49,044 nucleotides of DNA from Nocardia araoensis NBRC 100135 (GTDB lineage Bacteria > Actinomycetota > Actinomycetes > Mycobacteriales > Mycobacteriaceae), in NCBI RefSeq assembly GCF_000308435.1, contig NZ_BAFR01000141.1, positions 1 to 49,044 of the forward strand, written 5' to 3'. Under the pieces are notes generated by a model. That model searched no databases. It saw nothing but the letters and a program-made list of their open reading frames with translations, and was not told the DNA's origin. A program made the translations under genes and the position numbers. This document shows, one piece after another, positions 10,418-19,226 of this stretch. The stretch's first letter is position 1; each line of letters opens with the position of its first letter.

Positions 10418-12202
10418 CTATTCCACTCCGATCTGCACCGAATCACCCTGCTGCCCACCGGAATACACGATCACCTCGACACCGGGGAAGTTCTGCGCGA
10501 TATGAGCCGCCAGTTCGCCGCCGAGTCCGTCCGGCGCCGCCGCGCCCATCAGCAGGGTGACCAGCTCGCCGCCGAAGGCGAGCAGCCGGTCCAGCAACGT
10601 CCGCCCGGCGGCGCGCACGTCGCGCTCGATCACCACGACGTCGTGCCCGGCCAGGCCGAGCCCATCGCCCGGTTCACACGTGCCGACCATGGTGAGCGCG
10701 CGTCCGGTCGCCGCGCGCAGCGATCCCCAACGTGTGGTCGCGGCCGCCTCCGACATCGCGAAGGCGTCGTCCACCGCGATGCGTCCGCGGTCGTGCACGG
10801 CCAAGGCGGCCAGTCCCTGCACCATCGACGCGCTCGGCAACAGCAACACGTCCCGGTGGGCGTCACGGGCGGCGACACCGACGGCGAGGAGTTCGTGTGC
10901 CGGCAGCGCGCCGTTGGGCAGCACCAGCACCTCACGGTTCGGCATCCGCCGGATCGCGGCCAGCAACGTGGCCGCGGTCACCGACTCGTCCGCCAGCACC
11001 ACGGCGCCCGCGTCCTCGAACAGCGTCGCCGCGCCCGCGCCCGCGACCACTGCCAGGATCCCGCGATCGGCCGGAGCTCCCGAGGCAGGCGCGCTGCGGC
11101 CGAGCGCGCCGACCACCACCTGAGTCGAATCGGCGGCCGGAAAGGATCCCGCGATGCCTTCGATTCCGGGACGTCCGCTGGGGGCAGCACCATCGAAGAC
11201 TTCGCCCGGGTCCGCACGCGTGGCGCGATCGCCCGCGCCGGGGCCGTGCGACACGTCGGATACGTCCCGGTGCGACGTGAAGATGACGTTCTCGACGCGG
11301 ATCCGGCTCAGCGTGCCCGCCGCGATGCCCGCCTCCACCGCCGCACCGGCATCGGCACAGTGGACGTGCGCCGACCAGGATCCGCCCCCGTCGCCGACGA
11401 CGACGACCGAGTCGCCGAGTTCGCCGAGACGGGCGCGCAGCGCGGCCACTTTCCGCTCATCGGAGTCGGCCAGCAGATACATCACCTCGTACCGCGGTTC
11501 CGCCTCGCGGGCGGGCGCCGAATGCGCGGCCGCCGCGGGCCGCGGGTACTCCGGCCGCGTCGGCGCCTCCCCTCTGGTCACGGCGACCAAGCTGTCCAGC
11601 AGCACCACCAAACCGCGAGCTCCCGCGTCGACGACACCGGCACGACGCAGCACACCCAATTGGAACGGCGTGTCGCCGAGCGCCTTGGCCGCGCCGTCGG
11701 CCGCCGCCAGCGCCACGTCCGCCAGTTCGTGGTCCGGGCATCCCGCGGCCGCCGCGGTCGCGCAGTCCAGCACGGTGAGGATCGTCCCTTCGATCGGCAC
11801 GCTCAGCGACTCGCGGACCAGTGCGGAAGCCCTGGCCAGCGCAGCGCGCAGGCTGTCGGCCGTGAACGGACCGCCGTGCACCGTGTCCGCGACGCCGCGC
11901 AGCACTTGGGACAGGATGATCCCGGAATTGCCGCGGGCGCCGACCGTCGCGCCGTGCGCCATCGCCACGGCGACGGCGCGAGCGGCGCTCGCATCCCTGT
12001 TCGCCCGCGCGGCCTCTTCCCCCGCTTCCACCGCGGCGCGCATGGTGGCCAGCAGATTCGTGCCGGTGTCCGCGTCCGGTACCGGAAAGACGTTGAGCGC
12101 GTTGATCTCCTCGCGCCGATGCTCCAGGCCGGCGAGACAGGTGTGGCCCCAGCGCAGCAGTGCCGCGCCGTCCATCACATCTCGCGCTCCGGACACCGTC
12201 AC
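10418..12202 (-). CDS. DAK2-domain protein, FakA/DhaL-like
   Basis: A 594-residue protein with an N-terminal DhaL-type kinase domain. The metal- and nucleotide-binding signature [14 protein letters not shown] is at residues 37-50, and [12 protein letters not shown] follows. A DegV-partner C-terminal half includes [20 protein letters not shown] and [15 protein letters not shown]. Relatives include the fatty acid kinase subunit FakA of Firmicutes and the conserved actinobacterial protein upstream of recG. In M. tuberculosis I recall this locus as two ORFs (Rv2975c and Rv2974c); here it is one intact frame. GTG 12202 is chosen because AAGGGAG precedes it; the open frame continues upstream without support. 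No acyl-binding FakB partner is visible nearby, so kinase function is only inferred. Confidence 0.85.
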   Translation of the reverse strand: MTVSGARDVMDGAALLRWGHTCLAGLEHRREEINALNVFPVPDADTGTNLLATMRAAVEAGEEAARANRDASAARAVAVAMAHGATVGARGNSGIILSQVLRGVADTVHGGPFTADSLRAALARASALVRESLSVPIEGTILTVLDCATAAAAGCPDHELADVALAAADGAAKALGDTPFQLGVLRRAGVVDAGARGLVVLLDSLVAVTRGEAPTRPEYPRPAAAAHSAPAREAEPRYEVMYLLADSDERKVAALRARLGELGDSVVVVGDGGGSWSAHVHCADAGAAVEAGIAAGTLSRIRVENVIFTSHRDVSDVSHGPGAGDRATRADPGEVFDGAAPSGRPGIEGIAGSFPAADSTQVVVGALGRSAPASGAPADRGILAVVAGAGAATLFEDAGAVVLADESVTAATLLAAIRRMPNREVLVLPNGALPAHELLAVGVAARDAHRDVLLLPSASMVQGLAALAVHDRGRIAVDDAFAMSEAAATTRWGSLRAATGRALTMVGTCEPGDGLGLAGHDVVVIERDVRAAGRTLLDRLLAFGGELVTLLMGAAAPDGLGGELAAHIAQNFPGVEVIVYSGGQQGDSVQIGVE

Positions 12203-12487
12203 CTCGCTCCCTTCCGCCACCCGCGCCACCACCGCCCGCCAGGTTAGCGGGCGGTCCCGACAGGCGACCGGCAAGACCGCGCCATTAGGATGGGTATTGC
12301 CCGGCGACCGATCCGGCACTCGTTCGCGGGGACCGGTTTGGTGGATCGGAGGCAGCACAGCTACCCTTGCAGGGTTGCCTCGCGCGGCCGTCACCGGTCT
12401 GCGCTGGTCGGCTCTCCGCCGACCGGGCACTTGACATTGCACGAGGACGAGTCGCCCCGCGAAGGCGACGGTCCCCACCATTGACAT
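12203..12487. other. divergent intergenic region between the DAK2 gene and rpmB
   Basis: No gene is seen. TTGACA at 12431-12436 and again at 12481-12486 resemble -35 elements towards rpmB, but neither has a convincing -10 partner. TAGGAT near 12287 is another weak -10 candidate. The region must hold divergent promoters for the recG operon and rpmB. Confidence 0.35.
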
Positions 12488-12503
12488 GAAGGAGTTCGCG
12501 ACT

Positions 12504-12695
12504 ATGGCTGCCGTCTGCGACGTCTGCGCCAAGGGCCCCGGCTTCGGGAAGTCGGTCTCGCACTCGCACCGGCGCACCAACCGTCGTTGGAACCCGAACA
12601 TCCAAACCGTTCGCGCGCAGGTCGCCCCGGGCAACACCCGCCGCATGAACGTGTGCACCTCCTGCCTGAAGGCGGGCAAGGTCGCCCGCGGCTGA
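12504..12695 (+). CDS. rpmB: 50S ribosomal protein L28, zinc-binding (C+) form
   Basis: A 63-residue L28 of the large ribosomal subunit. It begins [20 protein letters not shown] and carries the [13 protein letters not shown] core. Two CxxC pairs, C5/C8 and C51/C54, form a zinc ribbon, so this is the zinc-dependent C+ paralogue rather than the cysteine-free zinc-starvation form. A strong Shine-Dalgarno GAAGGAG (12488-12494) lies 9 nt before ATG 12504, so the ATG-like extension upstream is rejected. It is divergent from the DAK2/recG operon, the same arrangement as in mycobacteria. Confidence 0.96.
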   Translation: MAAVCDVCAKGPGFGKSVSHSHRRTNRRWNPNIQTVRAQVAPGNTRRMNVCTSCLKAGKVARG

Positions 12696-12783
12696 TCCGC
12701 CTTCCGGCTGACCGGCATCGTCGGCACACGCCCCGGCACCCGCAACGGGTGGTCCGGGGCGTCGTCATGAGTGCGGGCCGAGC

Positions 12784-13326
12784 ATGGCTGCCGTGACCGA
12801 GCATCCGTGGCGGGTCCAGCCCCTGACCGCCGAGTATGTCCACAGCCTCGCCGAATGCCACATCGCCTGCTGGCGCGAGGCGTACCGGGGGCTGGTGCCT
12901 TCGCACGTGCTCGACGCCTTCGACATCGAGCGGCGAGCCGAGCAGTGGGAGCGTGACCGGGTGCGCTATCCGGGCCGCACGCACGTCGCGATCGTCGAGG
13001 ACGTGGTGATCGGGTTCTCCAGCGCGGGGCCGCCCGGCGGCGCGGACGCGGTGACTCCGCTCGAGCTGCACGCCCTCTACGTCCGTTCTCCCTGGCACGG
13101 CAGCGGGGTCGCCGACGACCTGATCAGCGCCGCGCTCGATCCGGCCGCTCCGTGCTCGCTGTGGGTCTTCGAGCAGAACGCGCGCGCCCAGGCGTTCTAC
13201 CGGCGGCATGGTTTCGTGCTCGACGGCACACGCAAGGTGGAGGCGTTCACCGCCGCGATGGAGGTGCGCATGGTGCGCACGCCGACGACGTACGCGGGTG
13301 AACCCCCCGCGCCCTCGCTCGGTTGA
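12784..13326 (+). CDS. GNAT family N-acetyltransferase
   Basis: A 180-residue single-domain GNAT protein that would transfer an acetyl group from acetyl-CoA to an unknown amine. Visible GNAT features are the N-terminal helix CHIACWREAYRGLVPSHVLD, the strand ELHALYVRSPWHGSGVADDL carrying the acetyl-CoA pyrophosphate loop, and the C-terminal SLWVFEQNARAQAFYRRHGF motif (motif B: N-x-x-A-x-x-F-Y-x-x-x-G-F). WREAYRGLVP is common in a large actinobacterial subgroup. It follows rpmB by 88 bp on the same strand and precedes the enoyl-CoA hydratase by 52 bp. It interrupts the conserved rpmB-ung neighbourhood. Confidence 0.85.
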   Translation: MAAVTEHPWRVQPLTAEYVHSLAECHIACWREAYRGLVPSHVLDAFDIERRAEQWERDRVRYPGRTHVAIVEDVVIGFSSAGPPGGADAVTPLELHALYVRSPWHGSGVADDLISAALDPAAPCSLWVFEQNARAQAFYRRHGFVLDGTRKVEAFTAAMEVRMVRTPTTYAGEPPAPSLG

Positions 13327-13378
13327 TGCGCGGACTACCGGCGGATCGCGTGCGGCCGAGCCCGTTAAGGTGCAGATC

Positions 13379-14167
13379 ATGACCACCAGCGAGCAAGCCG
13401 GGTACGTGACGACCGTCGACGGCGTCCTCCAGATCACCATCGCCACTTCCGCCCACGGCACGTCCATGGACTTCGCGGGCATCAACGCGGGCGCCGCCGC
13501 ACTCGGTTCGCTCGGGTCCGAGGTGGGTGCGGTGCTGCTGCGCGGCACCGGCGCGAACTTCTGCGCGGGAGGCGACGTACGCGGCTTCGGCGCGGCGCAG
13601 GACCGCTCCGCGCACATCCACGGCCTGGCAACCGATCTGCACGAGTTCGTCCGCGCGCTGGACGCGACCACGGTGCCGGTGGTGGCCGCGGTGCAGGGCT
13701 GGGCGGCGGGCGCGGGCATGAGCCTGGTCTGCCTGGCCGATATCGCCCTCGGCGGCCCCGGCACCAAACTGCGCCCGGCCTACCCCGGCATCGGACTGAG
13801 CCCCGACGGGGGCATGTCCTGGACGCTGCCGCGCATCGTGGGGCGCGCGCGGGCGCGCGAGATCCTGCTCACCGACGCCGTCCTCGACGCCGACGAGGCG
13901 GTGCGCCTCGGCGTGCTGAGCAGGCTGGTTCCCGACGGCGAGATCGCCGAGGAGGCGCAGCGCCTCGCGCGCGCCCTCGCCACCGGACCGCGGTCGACCC
14001 ACGCGAGCATCAAATCGCTGTTGCGGCAGTCGGAGTCCGCGACGCTGAGCGATCAGCTCGACAGCGAACGCGACGGGATCGCCGCGGCCGCGGGCTCCGC
14101 CGCGGGACGCGAGGGTGTCGACGCGTTCGTCGCGAAGCGCAAACCCGACTACGCCGGGCTCGCCTGA
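13379..14167 (+). CDS. enoyl-CoA hydratase/isomerase family protein
   Basis: A 262-residue crotonase-fold protein acting on acyl-CoA thioesters. The oxyanion-hole segments are visible: GTGANFCAGGDVRGFG near residues 56-71 and AAVQGWAAGAGMSLVCLADI near 101-120. PAYPGIGLSPDGGMSW carries the position where hydratases keep the second glutamate; here Asp (SPDGG) stands at the spot usually held by Pro-Glu/Asp-Gly-Gly, a pattern found in isomerase- and PaaG-like members. ATG 13379 follows AAGG by 9 nt, and the longer frame upstream overlaps the GNAT gene and is rejected. The stop abuts that of the convergent hydrolase gene. The exact substrate is not evident. Confidence 0.88.
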   Translation: MTTSEQAGYVTTVDGVLQITIATSAHGTSMDFAGINAGAAALGSLGSEVGAVLLRGTGANFCAGGDVRGFGAAQDRSAHIHGLATDLHEFVRALDATTVPVVAAVQGWAAGAGMSLVCLADIALGGPGTKLRPAYPGIGLSPDGGMSWTLPRIVGRARAREILLTDAVLDADEAVRLGVLSRLVPDGEIAEEAQRLARALATGPRSTHASIKSLLRQSESATLSDQLDSERDGIAAAAGSAAGREGVDAFVAKRKPDYAGLA

Positions 14168-15031
14168 TCACTCCCGGGTCGAGAGCACGAATTTCGCCAC
14201 CGCGTCGGTGAACGAGTCGTTGTCGTCACCGGCCGCGGTGTGCGCGGCGCCACCGATCTCCACCAGCTGGGCGTGTGGCACCAGCCGCTGGAACGCTTCG
14301 GCTCCCTCGGCGCTCACCACGTCCGAGCGCATGCCGCGCACCAGCAGCACCGGGATGCGCAGCGCCCGCGCCGCGTCCTCCATCGGCTCGATCATCGCGG
14401 ACGGATCCTCGACCCGATCGCTGAGCATGTCCGGATCCCAGTGCCAGTACCAGCGACCGTCGCGCTCGCGCAGATTGCGCAGCAGTCCCTCCGGGCTCTT
14501 CGGCCGCGGGCGGTGCGGCAGGTATTCGGCGACCGCGTCGGCCGCCTGTTCGAGGCTGTCGAAGCCGTCGCGATGCTTGCCGAGGAAGTCGATCACCCGG
14601 GCGACGCCTTCCGGCTCGGGCCGGGTCACGATGTCGACGAGCACCAAGGCGCTGATCGCCTCCCCGCCCGGCCGCGCGGTGGCGAGCAGGCCGGTGATTC
14701 CGCCCATGCTGGCCCCGACGACCACCGCGGGCTCGCCCAGCTGTTCGAGCACGAGCAGCAGGTCGTCGACCATGGTCTGGCGCCGATAGTCGCGATCCGG
14801 CGCCCACTCGCTGTCCCCGTGGCCGCGAGCGTCGACCGTGACCACTCGCATGCCCGACGCGCCGAGCCGAGCGCCGGTCTTCTTCCACGAGTGGCGGGTT
14901 TGCCCGCCACCGTGCAGGAAGACGACGAGCGGGCCGTCGACCGGGCCGAACTGATCGGCGGCCAGCTCGATTCCGCCCGAACCGCGCAGCCGGAGCCTGG
15001 ACGGTTCGAGAAGATAGTTCGCATTACTCAC
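14168..15031 (-). CDS. alpha/beta hydrolase
   Basis: A 287-residue alpha/beta-hydrolase-fold protein. The oxyanion HGGG lies near residues 40-43 and the nucleophile elbow GASMGG places Ser108 as catalytic. A late Asp is in VRGMRSDVVS and the catalytic His in GGAAHTAAGDD. VDARGHGDSEWAPDRDYRRQ is typical of bacterial esterase/epoxide-hydrolase/haloperoxidase-like members. Substrate specificity cannot be read. It converges on the enoyl-CoA hydratase with adjacent stop codons (14165-14167 and 14168-14170), so no terminator separates the two. Confidence 0.88.
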   Translation of the reverse strand: MSNANYLLEPSRLRLRGSGGIELAADQFGPVDGPLVVFLHGGGQTRHSWKKTGARLGASGMRVVTVDARGHGDSEWAPDRDYRRQTMVDDLLLVLEQLGEPAVVVGASMGGITGLLATARPGGEAISALVLVDIVTRPEPEGVARVIDFLGKHRDGFDSLEQAADAVAEYLPHRPRPKSPEGLLRNLRERDGRWYWHWDPDMLSDRVEDPSAMIEPMEDAARALRIPVLLVRGMRSDVVSAEGAEAFQRLVPHAQLVEIGGAAHTAAGDDNDSFTDAVAKFVLSTRE

Positions 15032-15048
15032 GATCCGTAGGATCGCAC

Positions 15049-15083
15049 AAACGCCGGGACGCGCTGGCGCGAACCCGGCGTTT
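15049..15083 (-). terminator. terminator of the small exported-peptide gene
   Basis: AAACGCCGGG (15049-15058) pairs with CCCGGCGTTT (15074-15083), with a smaller CGCG stem inside the loop. It begins 9 bp after the stop of the minus-strand gene and ends in a short T-run. Confidence 0.7.
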
Positions 15084-15091
15084 CGAGGGTT

Positions 15092-15331
15092 TCAGCAGGC
15101 GAGGTTGCCCGCGAAGAACAGGCACGCGATCTTGGCGTTCACCGACGCGGAGATGGTCGAGGAACCGCTCGAGGTGTATTCCTCGGCGACCGGGGCCGTG
15201 GTGGTCTCCGTGGCCGGCTCGAGCCGCAGCGGAGCCGCGCTCGCGACGGCGGCGCCACTGCTGAGAGCGGCGCAGAAGGCCAGGGTCGCGGTGGTACCGC
15301 GCAGCGCGCCCCGGACGGTGTTGTTGTGCAT
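15092..15331 (-). CDS. small exported peptide with two C-terminal cysteines
   Basis: A 79-residue precursor I cannot assign to a named family. ATG 15331 follows GAGGAG by 7 nt. Residues 1-32 form a classical signal peptide: MHNNTVRGALR, a hydrophobic core TATLAFCAALSSGAAVA and a cleavage site ASA|AP. The mature part of about 47 residues is Thr/Ser/Glu-rich and ends IACLFFAGNLAC, so Cys70 and Cys79 (the last residue) could form a disulfide. There is no lipobox. A terminator follows directly, so this is an independent unit. Small secreted proteins of this kind are common in Nocardia, but the function is unknown. Confidence 0.75.
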   Translation of the reverse strand: MHNNTVRGALRGTTATLAFCAALSSGAAVASAAPLRLEPATETTTAPVAEEYTSSGSSTISASVNAKIACLFFAGNLAC

Positions 15332-15381
15332 GGAACAGCTCCTCACTCGTTAACTCGGTCGATCACACACAGACGCCCAAC

Positions 15382-16065
15382 TCAGGGCAGGCGCCAGTCA
15401 ACCGGTTCGGCCCCCAGTTCGTCGAGCAATTCGTTCACTCGCGAGAAGGGGCGGGAACCGAAGAACCCGCGGGACGCCGACAGCGGCGACGGATGCGCGG
15501 ACTCGATGTAGGGCACCTCGGCTTCGGTCAGCAGCGGCTTGAGGGTCGCGGCGTCGCGGCCCCACAGGATAGCGACCAACGGCTCGTCCCTGGCGACCAA
15601 AGCGCGGATCGCCTGATCGGTGACCGCCTCCCAACCCTTGCCGCGGTGCGAGGCGGGCTTGCCGGGCGACACGGTGAGCACCCGGTTCAGCATCAGCACA
15701 CCCCGGTCCGACCACGGGCTCAGATCGCCGCAGGACGGTGTCGGGTGGCCGAGATCCTTGCTGTATTCGGCGAAGATATTGGCCAGGCTGCGCGGGATCG
15801 GCGAAACATCGGGCGCCACAGAGAAACTCAGCCCCATCGGGTGGCCGGGCGTCGGGTACGGATCCTGGCCGACGACGAGTACGTGCACCGCGTCGAACGG
15901 ACGCTGGAAGGCCCGCAAAACGTTCTCACCGGACGGTAGGTAGCCACGGCCCGCGGCGTTCTCGGCGCGAAGGAACTCGCCCATGGCGGTGATCCGATCC
16001 GCCACCGGCTCGAGTGCCTTCGCCCATCCCGGATCCATGATTTCCGACAGTGGTTTCGCGCCCAT
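15382..16065 (-). CDS. ung: uracil-DNA glycosylase
   Basis: Removes uracil from DNA in base-excision repair. The 227 residues contain the water-activating motif [17 protein letters not shown] (catalytic Asp in the DPYP loop) near residues 66-82 and the intercalation-loop motif [13 protein letters not shown] near the C-terminus. A uracil-recognition strand [10 protein letters not shown] is also present. Length and motifs are those of family 1 Ung. ATG 16065 gives [14 protein letters not shown], matching relatives. The start lies 11 bp after the thiL stop on the same strand, so thiL and ung form an operon. Confidence 0.96.
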   Translation of the reverse strand: MGAKPLSEIMDPGWAKALEPVADRITAMGEFLRAENAAGRGYLPSGENVLRAFQRPFDAVHVLVVGQDPYPTPGHPMGLSFSVAPDVSPIPRSLANIFAEYSKDLGHPTPSCGDLSPWSDRGVLMLNRVLTVSPGKPASHRGKGWEAVTDQAIRALVARDEPLVAILWGRDAATLKPLLTEAEVPYIESAHPSPLSASRGFFGSRPFSRVNELLDELGAEPVDWRLP

Positions 16066-16076
16066 GACCGCACAAC

Positions 16077-17150
16077 TTAGCGTGGCCGGCCGTCGGCTGA
16101 CGAGTCCGCCCCACGGAACGATTCCCACCCGCCCTCGCCGGTCTGCGCCACGCCGTCGACGGTGACCCCGCGACCGGCGACGACCCGCCCGATCGCGACC
16201 CATCCGGGGGGAAGCGCGCGGCCCGGCGCCCAGGCGCCCGCGAAGGCGTGGTCCTCGCCGCCGGTCAGAACCCATTGCGCGGCATCGGCATTCAGCCGGG
16301 CGGCAATGGGCTCCAGCGCCGGATCGCGCAGGGCGGCCGAATCCAGGTCGATGGCCACACCCGAGGCCGACGCGATGTGTCCCAGATCGGCGAGCAACCC
16401 GTCGGACACATCGGTCAGTGCGTGCAGGCCGTGGTCGCGCACACCGATTGCGTCATCCGCGTCCCCGGCGGCCGTCTCGGATGTGACCGCGGCTCGCGTC
16501 GAAATGGGCTGCGCATCCGACGCATCCGAGCCTTCACGGCGCAGCACGTCCAGCACCAGCGCATACGGCGGCTGCGGAACACGATGCGCGGCAAGCGCTT
16601 CCGCGACCTCCGGCCCGGTCGCTCCGGCGGTGAAGGCGGCCAGTCCCGCGGCCGACCAGCCGAGGCGGCCCGCCACCGCGACGACATCGCCCACGCGCGC
16701 GCCCGCTCGGGTGACCGGCGCTCCGCGGCCGGGGTCGCCGAAGGCGGTGACGGAGACGACCAGTTCGCGGCTGCGGACCAGGTCGCCGCCCGCGATCGAC
16801 GCGCCTGCCCTGGCGGCCTCGGCCCACATACCGTCCGCGAGTCCGTCGATCACCTCGAGCGGGGTGTCGGCCGGGCAGCCGAGCGCGACGACGAACGCGG
16901 TGGGCGTCGCTCCCATGGCGACCACGTCGGCGGCGTTCTGCGCGATCGCCTTGCGGCCGACGTCCTCGGGGGTGGACCAGTCCAGCCGGAAGTGCCGGTC
17001 CTGCACGAGCATGTCGGTGGTCACCACGAACCGGCCGTCCGGCGCCGCGACCAGCGCCGCGTCGTCACCGGGACCGAGCAGCACACCCGGCGCCTGCACG
17101 CGGCCCGCGTTGATGCGCTCGATCAGCGCGAACTCGCCCAGTTCACGCAC
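16077..17150 (-). CDS. thiL: thiamine-monophosphate kinase
   Basis: Phosphorylates thiamine monophosphate to the active cofactor thiamine diphosphate. The AIRS-like N-terminal domain shows [12 protein letters not shown] and [16 protein letters not shown]; the C-terminal domain shows [19 protein letters not shown] and [11 protein letters not shown]. From GTG 17150 the product has 357 residues and starts [13 protein letters not shown], close to E. coli ThiL, which starts near the same GEF. The start is unsettled. A better Shine-Dalgarno (GAAAGGA, 17184-17190 read on the minus strand) lies about 35-40 nt further upstream, but the in-frame codon at the right distance is ATC and no ATG or TTG is in frame. 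An insert between the two domains is rich in Ser/Thr/Ala. Confidence 0.92.
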   Translation of the reverse strand: MRELGEFALIERINAGRVQAPGVLLGPGDDAALVAAPDGRFVVTTDMLVQDRHFRLDWSTPEDVGRKAIAQNAADVVAMGATPTAFVVALGCPADTPLEVIDGLADGMWAEAARAGASIAGGDLVRSRELVVSVTAFGDPGRGAPVTRAGARVGDVVAVAGRLGWSAAGLAAFTAGATGPEVAEALAAHRVPQPPYALVLDVLRREGSDASDAQPISTRAAVTSETAAGDADDAIGVRDHGLHALTDVSDGLLADLGHIASASGVAIDLDSAALRDPALEPIAARLNADAAQWVLTGGEDHAFAGAWAPGRALPPGWVAIGRVVAGRGVTVDGVAQTGEGGWESFRGADSSADGRPR

Positions 17151-17178
17151 TGTCCTCGGGGCACTGCTCGCGCTGATG

Positions 17179-17312
17179 ACCGATCCTTTCCGGCGCGCTG
17201 CTTGCTGGAATGAGCCCGACGGTACCCTTTCGGGGGCACTCGAGTAGCAACCGGCCCTGTGCCCTGCGGCGCGGTCGACCAGCGCCGGAGGCGCGACGAA
17301 GAAAGGATCGGT
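17179..17312. repeat. 12-bp inverted repeat covering both divergent ribosome binding sites
   Basis: ACCGATCCTTTC (17179-17190) is the exact reverse complement of GAAAGGATCGGT (17301-17312), about 110 bp apart. The right copy is the Shine-Dalgarno of the DUF3515 gene; the left copy is in the leader of thiL. It may be shared regulation or chance conservation of a favoured ribosome-binding sequence. Confidence 0.5.
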
Positions 17313-17316
17313 GAAC

Positions 17317-18033
17317 ATGGCGGCGGATTCGTCGGACCGCGATTCGGCGCAGCCCGAGCGCGAAAGCACCGATGCCACGGACGGCGGGAGCGCCCTGAAG
17401 GAGCCCGCGCAGCCCACTCCCTCCTTGGCGAAAAGCGAGGACAGCGCGAAAACGAAATCGGCCGCGGATGTCGACGAGCCGGACAGCCGGGCGTCGGCGC
17501 ACCAGTACCCGCCCGCGCTCATCGCCACCGCCGTGGCGCTTCCGGTCGTGCTGGTCGTCGCGGTGCTCGTCGCCGCCATACTCGCGCGCCGCGCGCCCGT
17601 CGAGCGCGAACCACTGGTACTCGGCCCTGTCCCCGCTCCGGCGGCGGAGGGCCCGGCCTGCTCCGCCCTGCTTCCCGCCCTACCCGCGAACCTGGGTGAG
17701 TTCACGAAATCGACCCTGGTCGAGCCCGCTCCGCCCGCCACTCGCGCATGGCAGCGCGCCGAGGGCGGCGACGCGATCGTGCTGCGCTGCGGACTGGATC
17801 GCCCGCTGGAATTCAACCGCGCCTCGCCGCTGCAGATCGTCAACGGCGTGCAGTGGTTCGAGATCCGCGACCAGGCCGCCGCGGTGAGTACTTGGTTCGC
17901 CGTCGACCGGGCAACCTACATCGCCCTCACCGTCCCCGACGGCTCGGGTCCGACGCCGCTGCAAGAAGTCTCCGACACGATCACCGCCGACCTCCCGGCC
18001 CAGCCGATCGACCCGGGACCGCTGCCCAACTGA
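17317..18033 (+). CDS. DUF3515 family membrane-anchored protein
   Basis: A 238-residue protein matching the mycobacterial protein encoded between thiL and ddl. Residues 1-62 are a charged, Asp/Ser/Lys-rich cytoplasmic segment. One transmembrane helix follows (LIATAVALPVVLVVAVLVAA, near residues 66-85). The extracytoplasmic DUF3515 domain includes CSALLPALPANLGEF and VLRCGLDRP (two cysteines that may pair), then VQWFEIRDQ and WFAVDRATYIALTVPDGSG. The role is unknown. ATG 17317 lies 9 nt after GAAAGGA and is preferred over GTG 17311. It is divergent from thiL and converges on ddl, leaving only 13 bp between stops. Confidence 0.85.
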   Translation: MAADSSDRDSAQPERESTDATDGGSALKEPAQPTPSLAKSEDSAKTKSAADVDEPDSRASAHQYPPALIATAVALPVVLVVAVLVAAILARRAPVEREPLVLGPVPAPAAEGPACSALLPALPANLGEFTKSTLVEPAPPATRAWQRAEGGDAIVLRCGLDRPLEFNRASPLQIVNGVQWFEIRDQAAAVSTWFAVDRATYIALTVPDGSGPTPLQEVSDTITADLPAQPIDPGPLPN

Positions 18034-18046
18034 CGCGGGCAGCGCG

Positions 18047-19150
18047 CTAACGCAGACCGGTGCCGCGGACGAGCGCGGTTTCGATGAGCGTGGAGACCAG
18101 CGCCGCATAGTCGATGCCGGTGGCCTCCCACATGCGCGGGTACATGGAGATGGCGGTGAATCCCGGCATCGTGTTGATCTCGTTGATCACCGGCCCCTGC
18201 TCGGTGACGAAGAAATCGACCCGCGCCAGACCCTGGCAGTCGAGGGCTCGGAAGGCGCGCACGGCCAGTTCCCGGATCCGGTCGGACACCTCGTCGTCCA
18301 GCTTCGCGGGAACGTCGAATTCGCAGACGTCGTCGAGGTACTTCGTATCGAAGTCGTAGAACGCGGGCCCGTCCGCGGTCACATCGGTCTCCGGCATGCG
18401 GATCTCCGCGACCACGCTCGCCGCGACCCGGCCGTCCGGGAATTCCAGCACCCCGCACTCCACCTCGCGCCCGACGATGCCCGCTTCGACGATCACCTTC
18501 GGGTCGTGCGCGCGCGCCGCGGCGATCGCGGCGTCCAACTCGTTCCAGTCGGTGACCCGGGTGATGCCGATCGACGACCCGCCGCGGGCCGGCTTGACGA
18601 ACACGGGCAGGCCGAGGCGCAACCGGTCCTCCTCGGTGACCGTCTCGGTGCCGGGCCGCAACACCACCTGGGTGCCGACCGGCAGCCCCTCCGCCGCGAG
18701 CAGTTTCTTGGTGAACTCCTTGTCCATGCCGGCCGCGCTGGCCAGCACGCCGGGGCCGACGTAGGGAATTCCGGCGAGTTCCAGCATCCCCTGCAAGGTG
18801 CCGTCCTCACCGAACGGTCCGTGCAGGATCGGGAAGACCACGTCGACGGAACCGAGCGCGGCGCCGGGATCGTCCAGCGCGATCAACTCCCCGGAGCGGC
18901 TGGGGTCCGCGGCCAGGGTGAGTGCCGTGCCGGCGGCGTCCACCGACGGCAGCGCGCGATCGTGGATGCCGAGCGCGGCCACGTCCGAACCGCCGAGCAC
19001 CCAGCGGCCCTCCGCGGTGATGCCGATCGGCACGACTTCGTACTTCTCCTGATCCAGGTGACGCAGCACGCTCCCGGCCGATACACAGGACACGGCGTGC
19101 TCGTTGCTGCGCCCGCCGAACACGACAGCCACCCTGATCCGGTTCGTCAT
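18047..19150 (-). CDS. ddl: D-alanine--D-alanine ligase
   Basis: Joins two D-alanines with ATP to supply the end of the peptidoglycan stem peptide; target of D-cycloserine. The 367 residues carry the ATP-grasp motifs: [20 protein letters not shown] at the N-terminus, [20 protein letters not shown], the ATP loop [13 protein letters not shown] and the C-terminal metal site [23 protein letters not shown] 19150 gives [13 protein letters not shown] as in relatives; a longer in-frame extension is rejected. GpsA lies upstream on the same strand with a 76-bp gap, the same order as ddlA/gpdA2 in mycobacteria. Confidence 0.96.
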   Translation of the reverse strand: MTNRIRVAVVFGGRSNEHAVSCVSAGSVLRHLDQEKYEVVPIGITAEGRWVLGGSDVAALGIHDRALPSVDAAGTALTLAADPSRSGELIALDDPGAALGSVDVVFPILHGPFGEDGTLQGMLELAGIPYVGPGVLASAAGMDKEFTKKLLAAEGLPVGTQVVLRPGTETVTEEDRLRLGLPVFVKPARGGSSIGITRVTDWNELDAAIAAARAHDPKVIVEAGIVGREVECGVLEFPDGRVAASVVAEIRMPETDVTADGPAFYDFDTKYLDDVCEFDVPAKLDDEVSDRIRELAVRAFRALDCQGLARVDFFVTEQGPVINEINTMPGFTAISMYPRMWEATGIDYAALVSTLIETALVRGTGLR

Positions 19151-19226
19151 GCCCCGAACCGTACCCGTTTCGATACGCACTCCCACCGGTGACCGTCCCG
19201 GACACCTTCGCCCGGGTGGGCCGGGA

